DNA of 64,000 nt, taken from Rhodopseudomonas sp. P2A-2r (GTDB taxonomy: Bacteria; Pseudomonadota; Alphaproteobacteria; Rhizobiales; Xanthobacteraceae). The DNA is taken from NCBI RefSeq assembly GCF_026015985.1, contig NZ_CP110389.1, forward strand, positions 930,001 through 994,000, read 5' to 3'. How positions within the stretch are numbered: position 1 is the first letter of the stretch; every line of letters starts with the position of its first letter. This document shows positions 19,240 through 28,984 of this stretch, piece after piece. The notes beneath the pieces were generated by a model, which did no database searches, was not told where the DNA came from, and was given only the letters and a program-made list of their open reading frames with translations. The position numbers and the translations under genes were made by a program.

Positions 19240-20163
19240 TCAATCCTCGAACGCGTCGACGACAAGGCGCCGGCCCAGCATGAAAGCATCCGCAACATGG
19301 ATCAGAGGTGCGAGATCGACATCCGATGTACCGCGCCGGACCAGGTCGACGAAGTGACGATACAGCGCGGGGTATTCCTGCTGCGTTTCCGCCAGTGCCA
19401 CGCCGGCATAAGTGAGCTTCGCGCCGCCTTCGGACAACGTCAACACGCCGTCGCCGGTTTCGACACGGATCTCCCAGGTCTGCGGGCCGGTCTGCAGAAA
19501 GTTGAATTCGGCGCGGATGGCCATGCCGCTCTCGTCGGAGAAATCCAGATTCGCCGCAATCGGCGCCGCGCAATTGGCCGGGAACGACAGCTCCGCCTCG
19601 GTCAGGAAAAATGGCCGCGGCAGGATGCGGGTCAGGATCGACAGCGCATTGATGCCGGGATCGAATACGCCGAGCCCGCCCGGCTCGAAGATCCAGCGCT
19701 GGCCGGGATGCCAGACACGTACGTCTTCCTTCCATGCAATGGCGACGGACCGGATCTCGCGGTTGGCGAGGAACGCCCGTGCCGGTTCAACGGCCGCGGC
19801 GAAGCGCGAATGCCAGCTGGCGAACAGCGTCTTGCCGGAGTCCTTCGCCGCGGCGATCAGCGGCGCCATTTCGCTGACCGTGGCGCCCGGAGGCTTTTCC
19901 AGCAACACGTGCTTGCCGGCGGCGAGTGCGGCGGCGGCCTGCGCCCGGCGGACTTGCGGCGGGGTGCACAGCGCCACCGCATCGATCTCGGGCGCCTGCG
20001 TCAGCAACTCGTCGAGGGTGGCGAAGTGGGCGATGCCGTCGAGCGCGGCATTGCGGCTGGCGACGGCCCTGAGCTCAATGCCGTCCGTCGCCGCGATGGC
20101 CGGGATGTGCTGGTCCCGCGCGATCTTGCCGAGGCCGACGATGGCGAGTTGAATCGGATTCAC
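19240..20163 (-). CDS. Gfo/Idh/MocA-family aldose 1-dehydrogenase (galactose 1-dehydrogenase-like)
   Basis: 307-residue NAD(P)-dependent oxidoreductase. It starts at a GTG (20161-20163) with the Rossmann motif IQLAIVGLGKIARDQHIPAI, and LLEKPPGATVSEM supplies the family's EKP lysine near residue 90. The C-terminal half is the usual alpha/beta domain (DPGINALSILTRILP). Sitting between a mutarotase, a lactonase and two sugar ABC transporters, it most likely oxidises D-galactose, L-arabinose or D-fucose to the lactone. The substrate is inferred from context. Confidence 0.85.
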   Translation of the reverse strand: MNPIQLAIVGLGKIARDQHIPAIAATDGIELRAVASRNAALDGIAHFATLDELLTQAPEIDAVALCTPPQVRRAQAAAALAAGKHVLLEKPPGATVSEMAPLIAAAKDSGKTLFASWHSRFAAAVEPARAFLANREIRSVAIAWKEDVRVWHPGQRWIFEPGGLGVFDPGINALSILTRILPRPFFLTEAELSFPANCAAPIAANLDFSDESGMAIRAEFNFLQTGPQTWEIRVETGDGVLTLSEGGAKLTYAGVALAETQQEYPALYRHFVDLVRRGTSDVDLAPLIHVADAFMLGRRLVVDAFED

Positions 20164-20215
20164 CGGCTTGGTCCCTTGCGATGGTCGTTGGGTTCGTTGT
20201 CCATGGTCGCCCCGG

Positions 20216-20938
20216 TCAATCCGCCGCGCCATGCCGGCGCAACCCGTTCAGGATCACGCTGGTCATCTGCGCAGCCGCCTCATCGGCATCCTGGGCGGCG
20301 ATCGCCTCGACGATCCGCTCATGCGACGCCAGCACGGTCTCGCGCTCCGGCGCCTCGACCGGCGCGCTCAGGATGAACGAGGCGCGCAGCGCCGCCTCGA
20401 TGACCCAGCCGATCGAGCGCATGAACGGGTTGCCGGAGGCGTTGGCCACGGTGATGTGCAGGCTGAGGTCGGCGTCGGCAAAGCTCACGGAGTCCGACGG
20501 TGCGGCGCGCATGCAGGCCATGCTGCGGCGCAGCTCGGCGACTTCGGCCTCGGTGCGGCGTTCGGCGGCCAGGGCGGCGGCGTGCGGTTCCACCGCCAGC
20601 CGGATGTCGGCAAGGTCGCGCAGGAAGCGCTTGTCGATGCCGGCGTCGAGATGCCAGGCGAGCACGTCGATGTCGAACATGTTCCAGGCCGAGCGCTCGC
20701 GCACCACGGTACCGACCCGCGCCTTGGTGCTGAGCAACCCCTTGGCCACCAGGGTCTTGACAGCTTCGCGCAGCACCGGGCGCGACACGCCGAACAGCAG
20801 AGTCAGCTCGGCATCGCCGGGCAGCTTGGTGCCCTCGGCGTAGCGGCCGGAGATGATGTTGATACCGATGTTGCGGGCCACTTCGGCATGGTTGGAATGG
20901 GCGCGCTGGGTCGGGATGGAAACGATCTGCGGGCTCAT
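20216..20938 (-). CDS. FadR/GntR-family transcriptional regulator
   Basis: 240 residues. N-terminal winged helix with KLPGDAELTLLFGVSRPVLREAVKTL and GLLSTKARVGTVVRER. The C-terminal all-helical FCD domain contains the metal/ligand residues (DLADIRLAVEP, DADLSLHITVANASGN, SHERIVEAI). Its start overlaps the YjfF-type permease stop by four bases, so it is made with the transporter. It probably represses the operon and is released by a sugar-acid intermediate. The palindrome at 25624-25633 before the first gene is one candidate operator. Confidence 0.9.
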   Translation of the reverse strand: MSPQIVSIPTQRAHSNHAEVARNIGINIISGRYAEGTKLPGDAELTLLFGVSRPVLREAVKTLVAKGLLSTKARVGTVVRERSAWNMFDIDVLAWHLDAGIDKRFLRDLADIRLAVEPHAAALAAERRTEAEVAELRRSMACMRAAPSDSVSFADADLSLHITVANASGNPFMRSIGWVIEAALRASFILSAPVEAPERETVLASHERIVEAIAAQDADEAAAQMTSVILNGLRRHGAAD

Positions 20939-21918
20939 GACGACGTCGCTCCCAGGCTGCGGCGGCTGGACCGGCGGGCGAAGCCAACCATAGCCTGCTG
21001 CAACACAATAAATGTGAACAGCAGGATGCCGGTGGCAATCTTGGTCCACCAGCTAGACAGCGTGCCGTCGAAGTTGATGTAGCTCTGGATCAGGCCCTGG
21101 ATCAGCACGCCCACAAAAGTGCCGAACACGAAGCCATAACCGCCGGTGAGCAGCGTGCCGCCGATCACCACCGCGGCGATGGTGTCCAGCTCGACGCCGA
21201 CCGCCGACAGCGAATAGCCGGCAGAGGTGTAGAACGAGAACACGATGCCGGACAGACCTGCCAACACGCTGGACAGCATGTAGATCAGGATCGTAGTCCG
21301 CCCGACGCGGATGCCCATCAACGCCGCGGAGATGCGGCTGCCGCCGAGCGCGTAGACATTGGCCCCGAATTTCGTGAAGTGCAGCAGCACCATGCCGGCG
21401 GCGAACACCGCAAGCATGATCATCGCAATCACGGTGAGCTGGCCGCCGCCGGGCAGCGCGATGGCGTGGTCGGCGAGGTTGGCATAGAGCGGCGCCGTGA
21501 TCGGGATCGATTCGGTCGACATCAGGAAGCTGGTGCCGCGCGCCAGGAACATCCCCGCGAGGGTGACGATGAAGGGCGGCAGGTCGAAAAACTGGATCAC
21601 CGCGCCCATCGCCGCGCCGAAGCCGGCGCAGATCAGCAGGATCAAGGCGAAGGCCAGCCACGGCGACAGGCCGAGATGCTCGATGGCGATGGCCAGGAAC
21701 ACCGTGGTGAAGCCGATCACCGCGCCGACCGACAGGTCGATGCCGCCGGATATGATGACGAAGGTCATGCCGGTGGCGACGATGCCGAGGAAGGCGTTGT
21801 CGGTGAGCAGGTCGGCCACGACTCGCGTCGAAGCGAAGTTCGGAAACTGGACCGAACAGAGGATAAAGCCGGCGACGAACACCGCCAATGTGACGAGGAC
21901 GGGAAACAGCCGGTTCAT
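20935..21918 (-). CDS. yjfF: CUT2 sugar ABC transporter permease, YjfF type
   Basis: 327 residues, about nine to ten hydrophobic segments. The signature IISGGIDLSVGAVIGFTTVF is near residue 55 and GGSRISAALMGIRVGR near residue 195. It pairs with the next permease to form the channel of a furanose-type sugar importer, as in E. coli YtfQRT-YjfF. The start at 21918 overlaps the ytfT-type stop by four bases. Confidence 0.9.
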   Translation of the reverse strand: MNRLFPVLVTLAVFVAGFILCSVQFPNFASTRVVADLLTDNAFLGIVATGMTFVIISGGIDLSVGAVIGFTTVFLAIAIEHLGLSPWLAFALILLICAGFGAAMGAVIQFFDLPPFIVTLAGMFLARGTSFLMSTESIPITAPLYANLADHAIALPGGGQLTVIAMIMLAVFAAGMVLLHFTKFGANVYALGGSRISAALMGIRVGRTTILIYMLSSVLAGLSGIVFSFYTSAGYSLSAVGVELDTIAAVVIGGTLLTGGYGFVFGTFVGVLIQGLIQSYINFDGTLSSWWTKIATGILLFTFIVLQQAMVGFARRSSRRSLGATSS

Positions 21919-22898
21919 TTCCGCACCTTCGACAGCAGCAGGCCGAGGCCGGACAACCGCGGCGACTGCAGCAGCAGCACCACCAGCACCACCACGGCCT
22001 TGACCACCAGATTGAATTCCGGACGGAAGCCGGACAGCAGGATGCCGGTGTTCATGGCCTGGATGATCAACGCGCCCAACATCGCGAAAACCAGGCTGAA
22101 GCGGCCGCCGAACAGCGACGTGCCGCCGATCACCACGGCGAGGATGGCGTCGAGCTCGAGCCACAGGCCGGCATTGTTGGCATCGGCGCCGAGAATATCT
22201 GCGGCGGCAACGATGCCCGCCAGCGCCGCGCAAAGACTGCACCAGACATAGACCGCCATGGTCATGGCCGTGGTGCCGACGCCGGCCAGCGCGCTGGCGC
22301 GGGCATTGCCGCCGGTGGCTTCGATCATCAGCCCCAGCGCGGTGCCGCGTACCAAAGCCAGGGTGACAAGCAGCATGCCGAGCGTGATCGCCACCGGCGC
22401 GGGAATGCCGAGCACCGAGCCGCCGCCGAACCACACCAGATCCGGCGCGGTGAAGGTGACGATGCGGCCCTCGGTAATCAATTGCGCGATGCCGCGCCCG
22501 GCGACCATCAGGATCAGCGTCGCGACGATCGGCTGGATACCGAGCACCGCGACCAGGAAACCGTTCCACAAGCCGCACACCAGGCCGGCGCCGAGGGCCG
22601 CCGCCAGCACCACCGGCAGCGAGTGGCTGTCGGCGAGGCTCGCGGCGATGGCGCCGGAGATCGCCATCACCGCACCGACCGAGAGATCGATGCCGCGGGT
22701 GGCGATCACCAGCACCATGCCGAGCGACAGCAATGCTACTGGCGCGCCGCGGTTGAAGACATCGACCAGGCTGCCGAACAGCCGTCCGTCCTGCAGCCTG
22801 AGATCGAAGAATTGCGGCGACACGGTCCAGTTGATGGCGAGGATCGCCAGAAAGGCGACCACTTGCGGCAGGCCGGAGCGGGGCAGGCGAAATGCCAT
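21915..22898 (-). CDS. ytfT: CUT2 sugar ABC transporter permease, YtfT type
   Basis: 327-residue permease with the IATRGIDLSVGAVMAISGAIAAS signature near residue 70 and ATGGNARASALAGV near residue 200. It is a paralogue of the following permease; two different permease subunits per ATPase is the arrangement of the galactofuranose system. It lies ten bases downstream of the ATPase gene. Confidence 0.9.
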   Translation of the reverse strand: MAFRLPRSGLPQVVAFLAILAINWTVSPQFFDLRLQDGRLFGSLVDVFNRGAPVALLSLGMVLVIATRGIDLSVGAVMAISGAIAASLADSHSLPVVLAAALGAGLVCGLWNGFLVAVLGIQPIVATLILMVAGRGIAQLITEGRIVTFTAPDLVWFGGGSVLGIPAPVAITLGMLLVTLALVRGTALGLMIEATGGNARASALAGVGTTAMTMAVYVWCSLCAALAGIVAAADILGADANNAGLWLELDAILAVVIGGTSLFGGRFSLVFAMLGALIIQAMNTGILLSGFRPEFNLVVKAVVVLVVLLLQSPRLSGLGLLLSKVRK

Positions 22899-22908
22899 TC
22901 AGATCCCC

Positions 22909-24450
22909 TTATGCCGCGTGCTGATCGGCGGCGATGGCCGCGACGATCGACGTTACGTTGATGGCGTCGCCGGCCAGCGACGCGACGTGCGCGCGCTCGC
23001 GCAGCACGATCACCTCGTCGGCATAGGTGACGATCTCCTCGAGCTCCGAGGAAATCACCAGCAAGGCCAGCCCGTCGGCGCACAGTTTCTGGATCAGCCG
23101 GATGATTTCGGCGTGGGCGCCGACGTCGATGCCGCGGGTCGGTTCGTCGAGGATCAGCAGGCGCGGTTCGATGGCCAGCCAGCGCGCCAGCAGCGCCTTC
23201 TGCTGGTTGCCGCCGGACAACAGACCGATGGGGCGCTCCGGATCGGCCGGGCGAATGTCGAGCAGTTTGATGAAACGATTTGCGATGTCGTCCTGTTCGC
23301 GGCGCGACAGCGGCTTCAGCATGCCGCGTCGTGCCTGCAGCGCCAGCACGATATTTTCGCGCACGGTCAGCTCGGCCACGATGCCGTCGGTCTTGCGCTC
23401 TTCGGGACAGTAGCCGAAGCCGAGCTTCACGGCGTCGCGCGGCGAATGCAGCCGCGCCGGCCGGCCATTCACGATCGCGGCGCCGGCATCGGCGCGTTCG
23501 ACGCCGAAGACGAGGCGCGCCGTTTCCGTGCGCCCGGAGCCCAGCAGCCCGGCGAGGCCGACCACTTCGCCGCTGCGCAATTCGAGATCGAACGGCGCGA
23601 CGTAGCCGGCTTTGCCGAACTGATGGAACGACGCATAGGGCGCGCGTGCGGTGTCGGCGGGAGTGTGGACGCGTTCGGCGGTGACATCGCTGAGCTCGCG
23701 GCCGAGCATCATGTGTACCAGCTCCATGCGCGGCAGACTTGCAGTCTCGCGCTCGCCGACCAGCCGGCCGTTGCGCAGCACGGTGATGCGGTCGCTGATG
23801 GCGTAAACCTGATCCAGGAAATGCGTAACGAACAACACGCCGATGCCGCGGCTGGCGAGCTGGCGCATCACGGCGAACAGGATTTCGACCTCGTGCTTGT
23901 CGAGGCTGGCGGTGGGTTCATCGAGAATCAGCACCCGCGCCGACATGTCGACGGCCCGCGCGATGGCGGTGATCTGCTGTACCGCGACCGAATAGTCGCC
24001 GAGCGGTGCTGACACATCGATGTCGAGCCCGAATTCCTTCAGCAGCAGCGAGGCGCGGCGGCGCATCTCTGTGTCGCGCACGAAGCCGAATCGCGTCGGC
24101 TGCCGGCCGAGAAACAGGTTCTGCGCCACCGACAGGTTGGGCAGCAGGTTGACCTCCTGATACACGGTGGCGATGCCCGCCTGCTGGGCGGCGTCCGCCG
24201 AACGCGGCGCGATCTCGACGCTGTCGAGCCGGACGATGCCGCTGTCCCGTGCCACGACGCCGGTGACCAGCTTGATCAGTGTCGATTTGCCGGCGCCATT
24301 TTCGCCCAGCAAGGCGTGGATCTCGCCGGCGCGCAGCGTGATGTCGACGCCGTCGAGCACGCGGACGCCGGCGAAACTCTTGGTGAGCCCGCTGGTTTGC
24401 AGCAAAGGCGGGGAGAGGTCAGCGAGCGCAGGCATAGGCTTGATACTCAT
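22909..24450 (-). CDS. ytfR: CUT2 sugar ABC transporter ATP-binding protein, YtfR type
   Basis: 513-residue double ABC ATPase. Walker [10 protein letters not shown] is near residue 53; [12 protein letters not shown] follows. The second domain carries the degenerate GLLGSGRTE, then [15 protein letters not shown] and [15 protein letters not shown]. It energises the two downstream permeases. It is separated from the binding-protein gene by 127 bases holding an inverted repeat. Confidence 0.93.
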   Translation of the reverse strand: MSIKPMPALADLSPPLLQTSGLTKSFAGVRVLDGVDITLRAGEIHALLGENGAGKSTLIKLVTGVVARDSGIVRLDSVEIAPRSADAAQQAGIATVYQEVNLLPNLSVAQNLFLGRQPTRFGFVRDTEMRRRASLLLKEFGLDIDVSAPLGDYSVAVQQITAIARAVDMSARVLILDEPTASLDKHEVEILFAVMRQLASRGIGVLFVTHFLDQVYAISDRITVLRNGRLVGERETASLPRMELVHMMLGRELSDVTAERVHTPADTARAPYASFHQFGKAGYVAPFDLELRSGEVVGLAGLLGSGRTETARLVFGVERADAGAAIVNGRPARLHSPRDAVKLGFGYCPEERKTDGIVAELTVRENIVLALQARRGMLKPLSRREQDDIANRFIKLLDIRPADPERPIGLLSGGNQQKALLARWLAIEPRLLILDEPTRGIDVGAHAEIIRLIQKLCADGLALLVISSELEEIVTYADEVIVLRERAHVASLAGDAINVTSIVAAIAADQHAA

Positions 24451-24493
24451 CGCCGCTGCAGGACAGGCAACGGCTCAAAAAGGTCGAAACGTA

Positions 24494-24558
24494 GGCTGCC
24501 ATTCCGGGAGGTGCCTGGTCGACGTCGCCGACGAAGGCTCAGACCCGGAATGACAGCC
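24494..24558. repeat. Inverted repeat between ytfQ- and ytfR-type genes
   Basis: Left arm GGCTGCCATTCCGGG and right arm CCCGGAATGACAGCC are nearly complementary with about 35 bases between. This is another intergenic palindrome type in the window. Behind the binding-protein gene it may set the higher level of that message relative to the transporter genes (inference). Confidence 0.65.
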
Positions 24559-24577
24559 AGAGGTCACGCTCCGGCGC

Positions 24578-25546
24578 TCAGTAGCCGAGGCCCTTCTTGC
24601 TATCGTAGACCTTCTGCGGATTATCGGCCGCCGTGTAGAGCTTGGATTCGGTCTGGATCCACTTCGGCGGCACGGTGCCCTTGTCCTTAAAGGCGACGAT
24701 GGCGTCGAAGGCGGGTCCCGCCATGTCCGGGGTCAGTTCGACGGTGGCGTTGGCTTCGCCGGCGGCGATCGCCTTGAAGATGTCCGGCACGGCGTCGATG
24801 GAGACGGTGAGGATATCCTTGCCGGGCTTGAGGCCGGCTTCCTTCATGGCCTGGATCGCGCCGACCATCATGTCGTCGTTATGGGCGTAGACCGCGCAGA
24901 TATTCTTGCCGCCGCCTTCGGCCTTGATGAAGCTCTCCATCACTTCCTTGCCCTTGGCGCGGGTGAAATCGCCGGTCTGGCTGCGCACCACCTTGAGGTT
25001 GGCATGCTTGGCGATGGCGGTATCGAAACCCTTCTTGCGGTTGGCGGCAACGCTGGCGCCCACCGTGCCCTGCAGCTCGACGATGTTGCAGGCCTTGCTG
25101 CCGACGGTCTTGGCCAGCCAGTCGCCGGCGACCTCGCCTTCATGCACACTGTCGGAGGTTACCGCGGTCAGATAGAGGTCCTTGCCCGACGGATCGATGT
25201 CGCGGTCGAGCAGCACGACGGGAATCTTGGCTTCCTTGGCTTCTTTCAGCACCGCGTCCCAACCGGTGGAGACCACCGGCGCGAGGAAGATGGCATCGAC
25301 CTTCTGCGCGACGAAGGAACGGATCGCCTTGATCTGGTTCTCCTGTTTCTGCTGGGCGTCGGCGATCTTGAGGGTGATGTTGCGCTTCTTGGCTTCGGAC
25401 TTGGAGACCGAGGTCTCCGCGGCGCGCCAGCCGGATTCCGAACCGATCTGCGAAAATCCGATGGTCAACTGGGCGGCGGAGGCGCTGAAGGCAAACCCGG
25501 CAAGGGCAGTGGCGGCAAGCAGGGTCGTCAGGATCTTGCGTGTCAT
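24578..25546 (-). CDS. ytfQ: Sugar ABC transporter substrate-binding protein, YtfQ type
   Basis: 322 residues. Sec signal with cleavage near AFSASA, then QLTIGFSQIGSESGWRAAET, which is typical of the YtfQ (galactofuranose-binding) type. Later motifs include DAQQKQENQIKAIRSFVAQ, VVLLDRDIDPSG and CAVYAHNDDMMVGAIQAM. It is the first gene of the long minus-strand sugar operon. Galactofuranose or arabinofuranose is the likely ligand, inferred from family. Confidence 0.9.
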   Translation of the reverse strand: MTRKILTTLLAATALAGFAFSASAAQLTIGFSQIGSESGWRAAETSVSKSEAKKRNITLKIADAQQKQENQIKAIRSFVAQKVDAIFLAPVVSTGWDAVLKEAKEAKIPVVLLDRDIDPSGKDLYLTAVTSDSVHEGEVAGDWLAKTVGSKACNIVELQGTVGASVAANRKKGFDTAIAKHANLKVVRSQTGDFTRAKGKEVMESFIKAEGGGKNICAVYAHNDDMMVGAIQAMKEAGLKPGKDILTVSIDAVPDIFKAIAAGEANATVELTPDMAGPAFDAIVAFKDKGTVPPKWIQTESKLYTAADNPQKVYDSKKGLGY

Positions 25547-25623
25547 GAGTGTCTCTCCCGATGTGCAATGGCGCTTCTGCGAGCGCCTCGTGTGCGCAAA
25601 TCTATTACACGCCGGGATAGAGC

Positions 25624-25633
25624 TGACTAGTCA
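25624..25633. promoter_or_regulatory. Perfect 10-bp palindrome upstream of the ytfQ-type gene
   Basis: TGACTAGTCA lies 78 bases before the start of the first operon gene, in an AT-rich stretch. CTAG is rare in such genomes. It could be a half of a GntR-family operator, but no second copy was found before chvE. Confidence 0.35.
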
Positions 25634-25681
25634 TATTATTTTACTATTTTGGTCTAAGTTCCCGTTGCGGCACGACGCGTC

Positions 25682-27339
25682 CTATCCGATGTCCGCCGCC
25701 GCTGCCCGGCCGGCATTGCGTCCTGAGAACAGGCAGCCGCCCAGGAATGTGCCCTCCAGCGAGCGGTATCCATGCATTCCGCCGCCGCCGAAGCCCGCGG
25801 CCTCGCCGGCCGCATAGAGGCCGGGCATGATCTGGCCGTGCTGCCCGAACACCCGGGCGTCGAGATCGGTCTCGAAGCCGCCCAGCGTCTTCCGGGTCAG
25901 TATGTTCAGCCGCACCGCGATCAGCGGCCCATGGGCGGGATCGAGGATGCGGTGCGGTCTGGCGGTGCGGATCAGCCGGTCGCCGATATATTTGCGCGCG
26001 TTGTGCAGGTTCATCACCTGGGTGTCCTTGACATAAGGATTGGCGATGGCGCGGTCGCGCGCCTCGATCTGCGCGCGCAGATGATCGAGCTTGAGCAGGT
26101 TGTCGCCGCTCAGCGCATTCATGCCGGTGACCAGATCCTCCAGCGTGTCGCGCACCACGAAATCCACGCCGTGCCGCTTGAACGCTTCCACCGGCGCCGG
26201 CGCCCCCTTGTTGGTGGCGCGCTTCAGGGTCATCCGCCAGCTCTTGCCGGTAAGGTCGGGATTCTGCTCGGAACCCGACAGCGCGAATTCCTTCTTGATG
26301 ATGCTCTGGGTCAGCACGAACCAGGAATAATCGTAGCCGGTCGACTGGATGTATTGCAGCTGCCCGAGCGTATCGGAGCCCGGAAACAGCGGCGACGGCA
26401 GCCGCTTGCCGGTGGCGTCGAACCACAGGGAAGAGGGCCCGGCAGGATACGGATGCCGTGCATCGGCCAGATCGGATTCCAGTTCTGCAGGCCTTCCACA
26501 TAATGCCACATGCGGTCGCGGTTGATCAGCCGCGCGCCGGCGGCTTCGGTGATGCCGATCATGCGGCCGTCGACATGGGCGGGCACGCCGGAGATCATGC
26601 GCGCCGGCGGCGCACCCAATCGCGACGGCCAGTTCTGCCGCACTAGCTCGTGATTGCCGCCGATGCCGCCGGAGGCAACGATGACCGCCTGCGCCCGCAG
26701 TGAGAAGTTGCCGGTCACGACGCGCGAACTGATCTCGCCGCGCGCCACGTTGGTCGGCTCCAGGATCGCGCCGCTGACGCCGTCGACCGTGCCGTTGCTC
26801 ATGCCGAGCGCATCGATGCGATGGCGAAACCGGAAGCTCAGCAGCCCCTTTGCCTGGGCTTCGCGGGCGCGGCGCACGAACGGCTCGATCACGCCGGGTC
26901 CGGTGCCCCAGGTGACATGGAACCTGGGTACTGAATTGCCGTGGCCCATGGCGTCGTAGCCGCCGCGCTCGGCCCACCCGACCACCGGGAAGATCCGATG
27001 GCCCATGGCGCGCAACCAGCTGCGTTTTTCGCCGGCGGCGAAGGCGATGTAGGCCTCCGCCCAGCGCCGTGGCCAGTGATCATCGTCGCGGTCGAAGCCG
27101 GCGGAACCGGCCCAGTCCTGCATCGCAAGCTCGACGCTGTCTTTGATGCCAAGCCGGCGTTGCTCCGGCGAGTCCACCAGGAACAGTCCGCCGAACGACC
27201 AGAACGCCTGGCCGCCGAGATTCTGTTCGCCCTCCTGATCCAGCACGATGACGTGCTTGCCGGCGTCGGCGACCTCGGTCGCGGCCACCAGGCCGGCGAG
27301 CCCGCCGCCGACCACGATGACGTCAGCATCGTCAGCCAT
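25682..27339 (-). CDS. FAD-dependent dehydrogenase (KstD/fumarate-reductase-like), frameshifted
   Basis: Flavoprotein of the FAD-binding dehydrogenase type (COG3573-like). The dinucleotide motif ADVIVVGGGLAGLVAATEVAD is at the N-terminus, and the C-terminal GLYAAGEAAGFGGGGMHGYRSLEGTFLGGC closes the FAD site. The frame breaks within ILPGP at the GGG run 26435-26437. One extra base gives ILPGPSSLWFDATGKRLP and a continuous protein of about 552 residues. Both halves are otherwise intact. The family dehydrogenates steroid-like or other ring ketones, but many members are uncharacterised. It stands alone after the sugar operon. Confidence 0.85.
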
Positions 27340-27587
27340 TGCGTTCCCCGTTTTTATCGTTGCTCCGATTGAAGCGCGGACCGTGCGCAGCGGTCAATGG
27401 CTGTTCCAGTTTGGGACCCCCGACGCGACGGGTGCATCTTGCGTGCAACACTTCATTTGAATCGCATTTGAGCCATCGCGTTCGTCTGGACAAAAAATCG
27501 ATATCGCAACACGCTGGCATCGTCCTGCATCACCGGGACAGATTCGGATCGTCGGGTTTTGGACTTAGGTTTGAACTGGGGCTGGTC

Positions 27588-28043
27588 ATGAGGTTGGTTA
27601 CGGGGCTGCTCGCGGCGGTCTTATTGTTCGCGGGTATCGGGGCAAGTCATGCCGTGGTCCGCATTGCGGATGACCGCGGCGGCAGGATCGGAACCTACGT
27701 CGACAAATATCAGGGCCTGCGCAGCTCCGGCGAGACCGTGATCATCGACGGGCTCTGCGCCTCGGCCTGCACCATCGTGCTCGGCGCCGTTCCGCACGAC
27801 AAGATCTGCGTGACTTCCAACGCCAATCTCGGCTTCCACGCCGCCTGGGATGTCGGCTCCAACGGCCGGGCAGTGACCAATCCCGAAGCGACGCAGATGC
27901 TGTACTCCATGTATCCCACGCCGGTGCGCCGCTGGATCGCGCGGCGCGGCGGGCTGACCCCGCACATGATCTTCCTGCGCGGTCGTCAGCTCGCGGGCAT
28001 GTACAAGCCCTGCTATATGGACGCCCAGGCGTCGGTGCGCTGA
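27588..28043 (+). CDS. Periplasmic ClpP/crotonase-fold-like protein of unknown function
   Basis: 151 residues with a clear Sec signal (MRLVTGLLAAVLLFAGIGASHA). The mature part has VIIDGLCASACTIVLGAVPHDKICVTSNANLGFHAAWD, which resembles the SppA/ClpP-type secreted family annotated as COG3904. A cysteine lies where the turn before the active-site serine is expected, and SAC could hold the serine. The start is at 27588 because it begins the signal peptide. About 250 bases of non-coding DNA precede it. Function not known. Confidence 0.75.
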   Translation: MRLVTGLLAAVLLFAGIGASHAVVRIADDRGGRIGTYVDKYQGLRSSGETVIIDGLCASACTIVLGAVPHDKICVTSNANLGFHAAWDVGSNGRAVTNPEATQMLYSMYPTPVRRWIARRGGLTPHMIFLRGRQLAGMYKPCYMDAQASVR

Positions 28044-28181
28044 GCCGGACACGCCATCATGATGACGTGATCGGAGCGGCACCGGTCGCGCTTGCCCAAG
28101 GTCGCATCTGAGCCTATCTGGAACTGATCGACCGGTCGCCATGACGGCGCGCCGGTTGTCGCCGTTCATCGAGATGCCCGC

Positions 28182-28370
28182 ATGGCCCAGCCCGTACCCG
28201 CCCGAGACAGCCTGAGCCCGGTGCAACCCTCCGGCGTGGCCTTTGCGATCGTCGCCGCGACCGCGGTGTTTGCGGTCGTGCTCGTGGTCGGCGCCGCCGC
28301 ACTGTGGGTGCATTATGGCACCGCAGTGTTTTTCGAGATGATCAAGTCGGGCATCGCGGCCTGCATCTGA
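28182..28370 (+). CDS. Small single-span membrane protein upstream of SCO1
   Basis: 62 residues with one strong hydrophobic segment (VAFAIVAATAVFAVVLVVGAAALWV). It lies 20 bases before the SCO1-like gene on the same strand, which supports real translation and a possible role beside cytochrome oxidase copper delivery (inference). No recognised domain. Confidence 0.6.
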   Translation: MAQPVPARDSLSPVQPSGVAFAIVAATAVFAVVLVVGAAALWVHYGTAVFFEMIKSGIAACI

Positions 28371-28390
28371 GCCAATTCAAGGGACATCGC

Positions 28391-28984
28391 ATGTCGGATT
28401 CAACCACCCGGCCACTGGTCGTGATCGCGGCCTTTGCCGCCAGCCTCGCGGCCGGGTTGCTCGTGGTGTTGTGGCTGGTCGGTGGCCTGCAAAAGGTCGC
28501 CGCACCGGCGGCCATCGGCGGGCCGTTCCAGCTCAGCGACCAGACCGGCCAGACCGTCACCGAGGCCAGCCTCAAGGGCAAGCCGACGCTGATCTTCTTC
28601 GGCTTCACCCATTGCCCGGACATCTGCCCGACGTCGCTGTTCGAGATATCCGAAGTGCTGCGCGCGATGGGTCCCGACGCCGATCGCGTCAACGCCTATT
28701 TCGTCTCGGTCGATCCCGAGCGCGATACCAAGGCGGCCATGAAGGACTATCTGTCGAGCTTCGATCCGCATCTCAAGGGGCTGACCGGCGACGAGGCCGC
28801 GGTGGCAAAGGTAATCTCCGGCTTCCGGGTCTATGCCAAGAAGGTGCCGCTGAAGGATGGCGACTACACCATGGATCACACCGCACTGATCTATCTGATG
28901 GACCGCGACGGAAAATTCGTCGCGCCGTTCAATCTCAAGCGCAAGCCGGAAGAAGCGGCGACGGATCTCAAGCGTTATCTTTGA
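28391..28984 (+). CDS. SCO1/SenC family copper chaperone
   Basis: 197 residues, anchored by one N-terminal transmembrane helix with a thioredoxin-like domain outside. The copper ligands are CPDIC (about residue 80) and the histidine in MDHTALIYL (about residue 165). FFGFTHCPDICP and FVSVDPERDT are signature motifs. It helps load CuA of cytochrome c oxidase. Its last ten bases overlap the convergent glycosyltransferase gene. Confidence 0.93.
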   Translation: MSDSTTRPLVVIAAFAASLAAGLLVVLWLVGGLQKVAAPAAIGGPFQLSDQTGQTVTEASLKGKPTLIFFGFTHCPDICPTSLFEISEVLRAMGPDADRVNAYFVSVDPERDTKAAMKDYLSSFDPHLKGLTGDEAAVAKVISGFRVYAKKVPLKDGDYTMDHTALIYLMDRDGKFVAPFNLKRKPEEAATDLKRYL

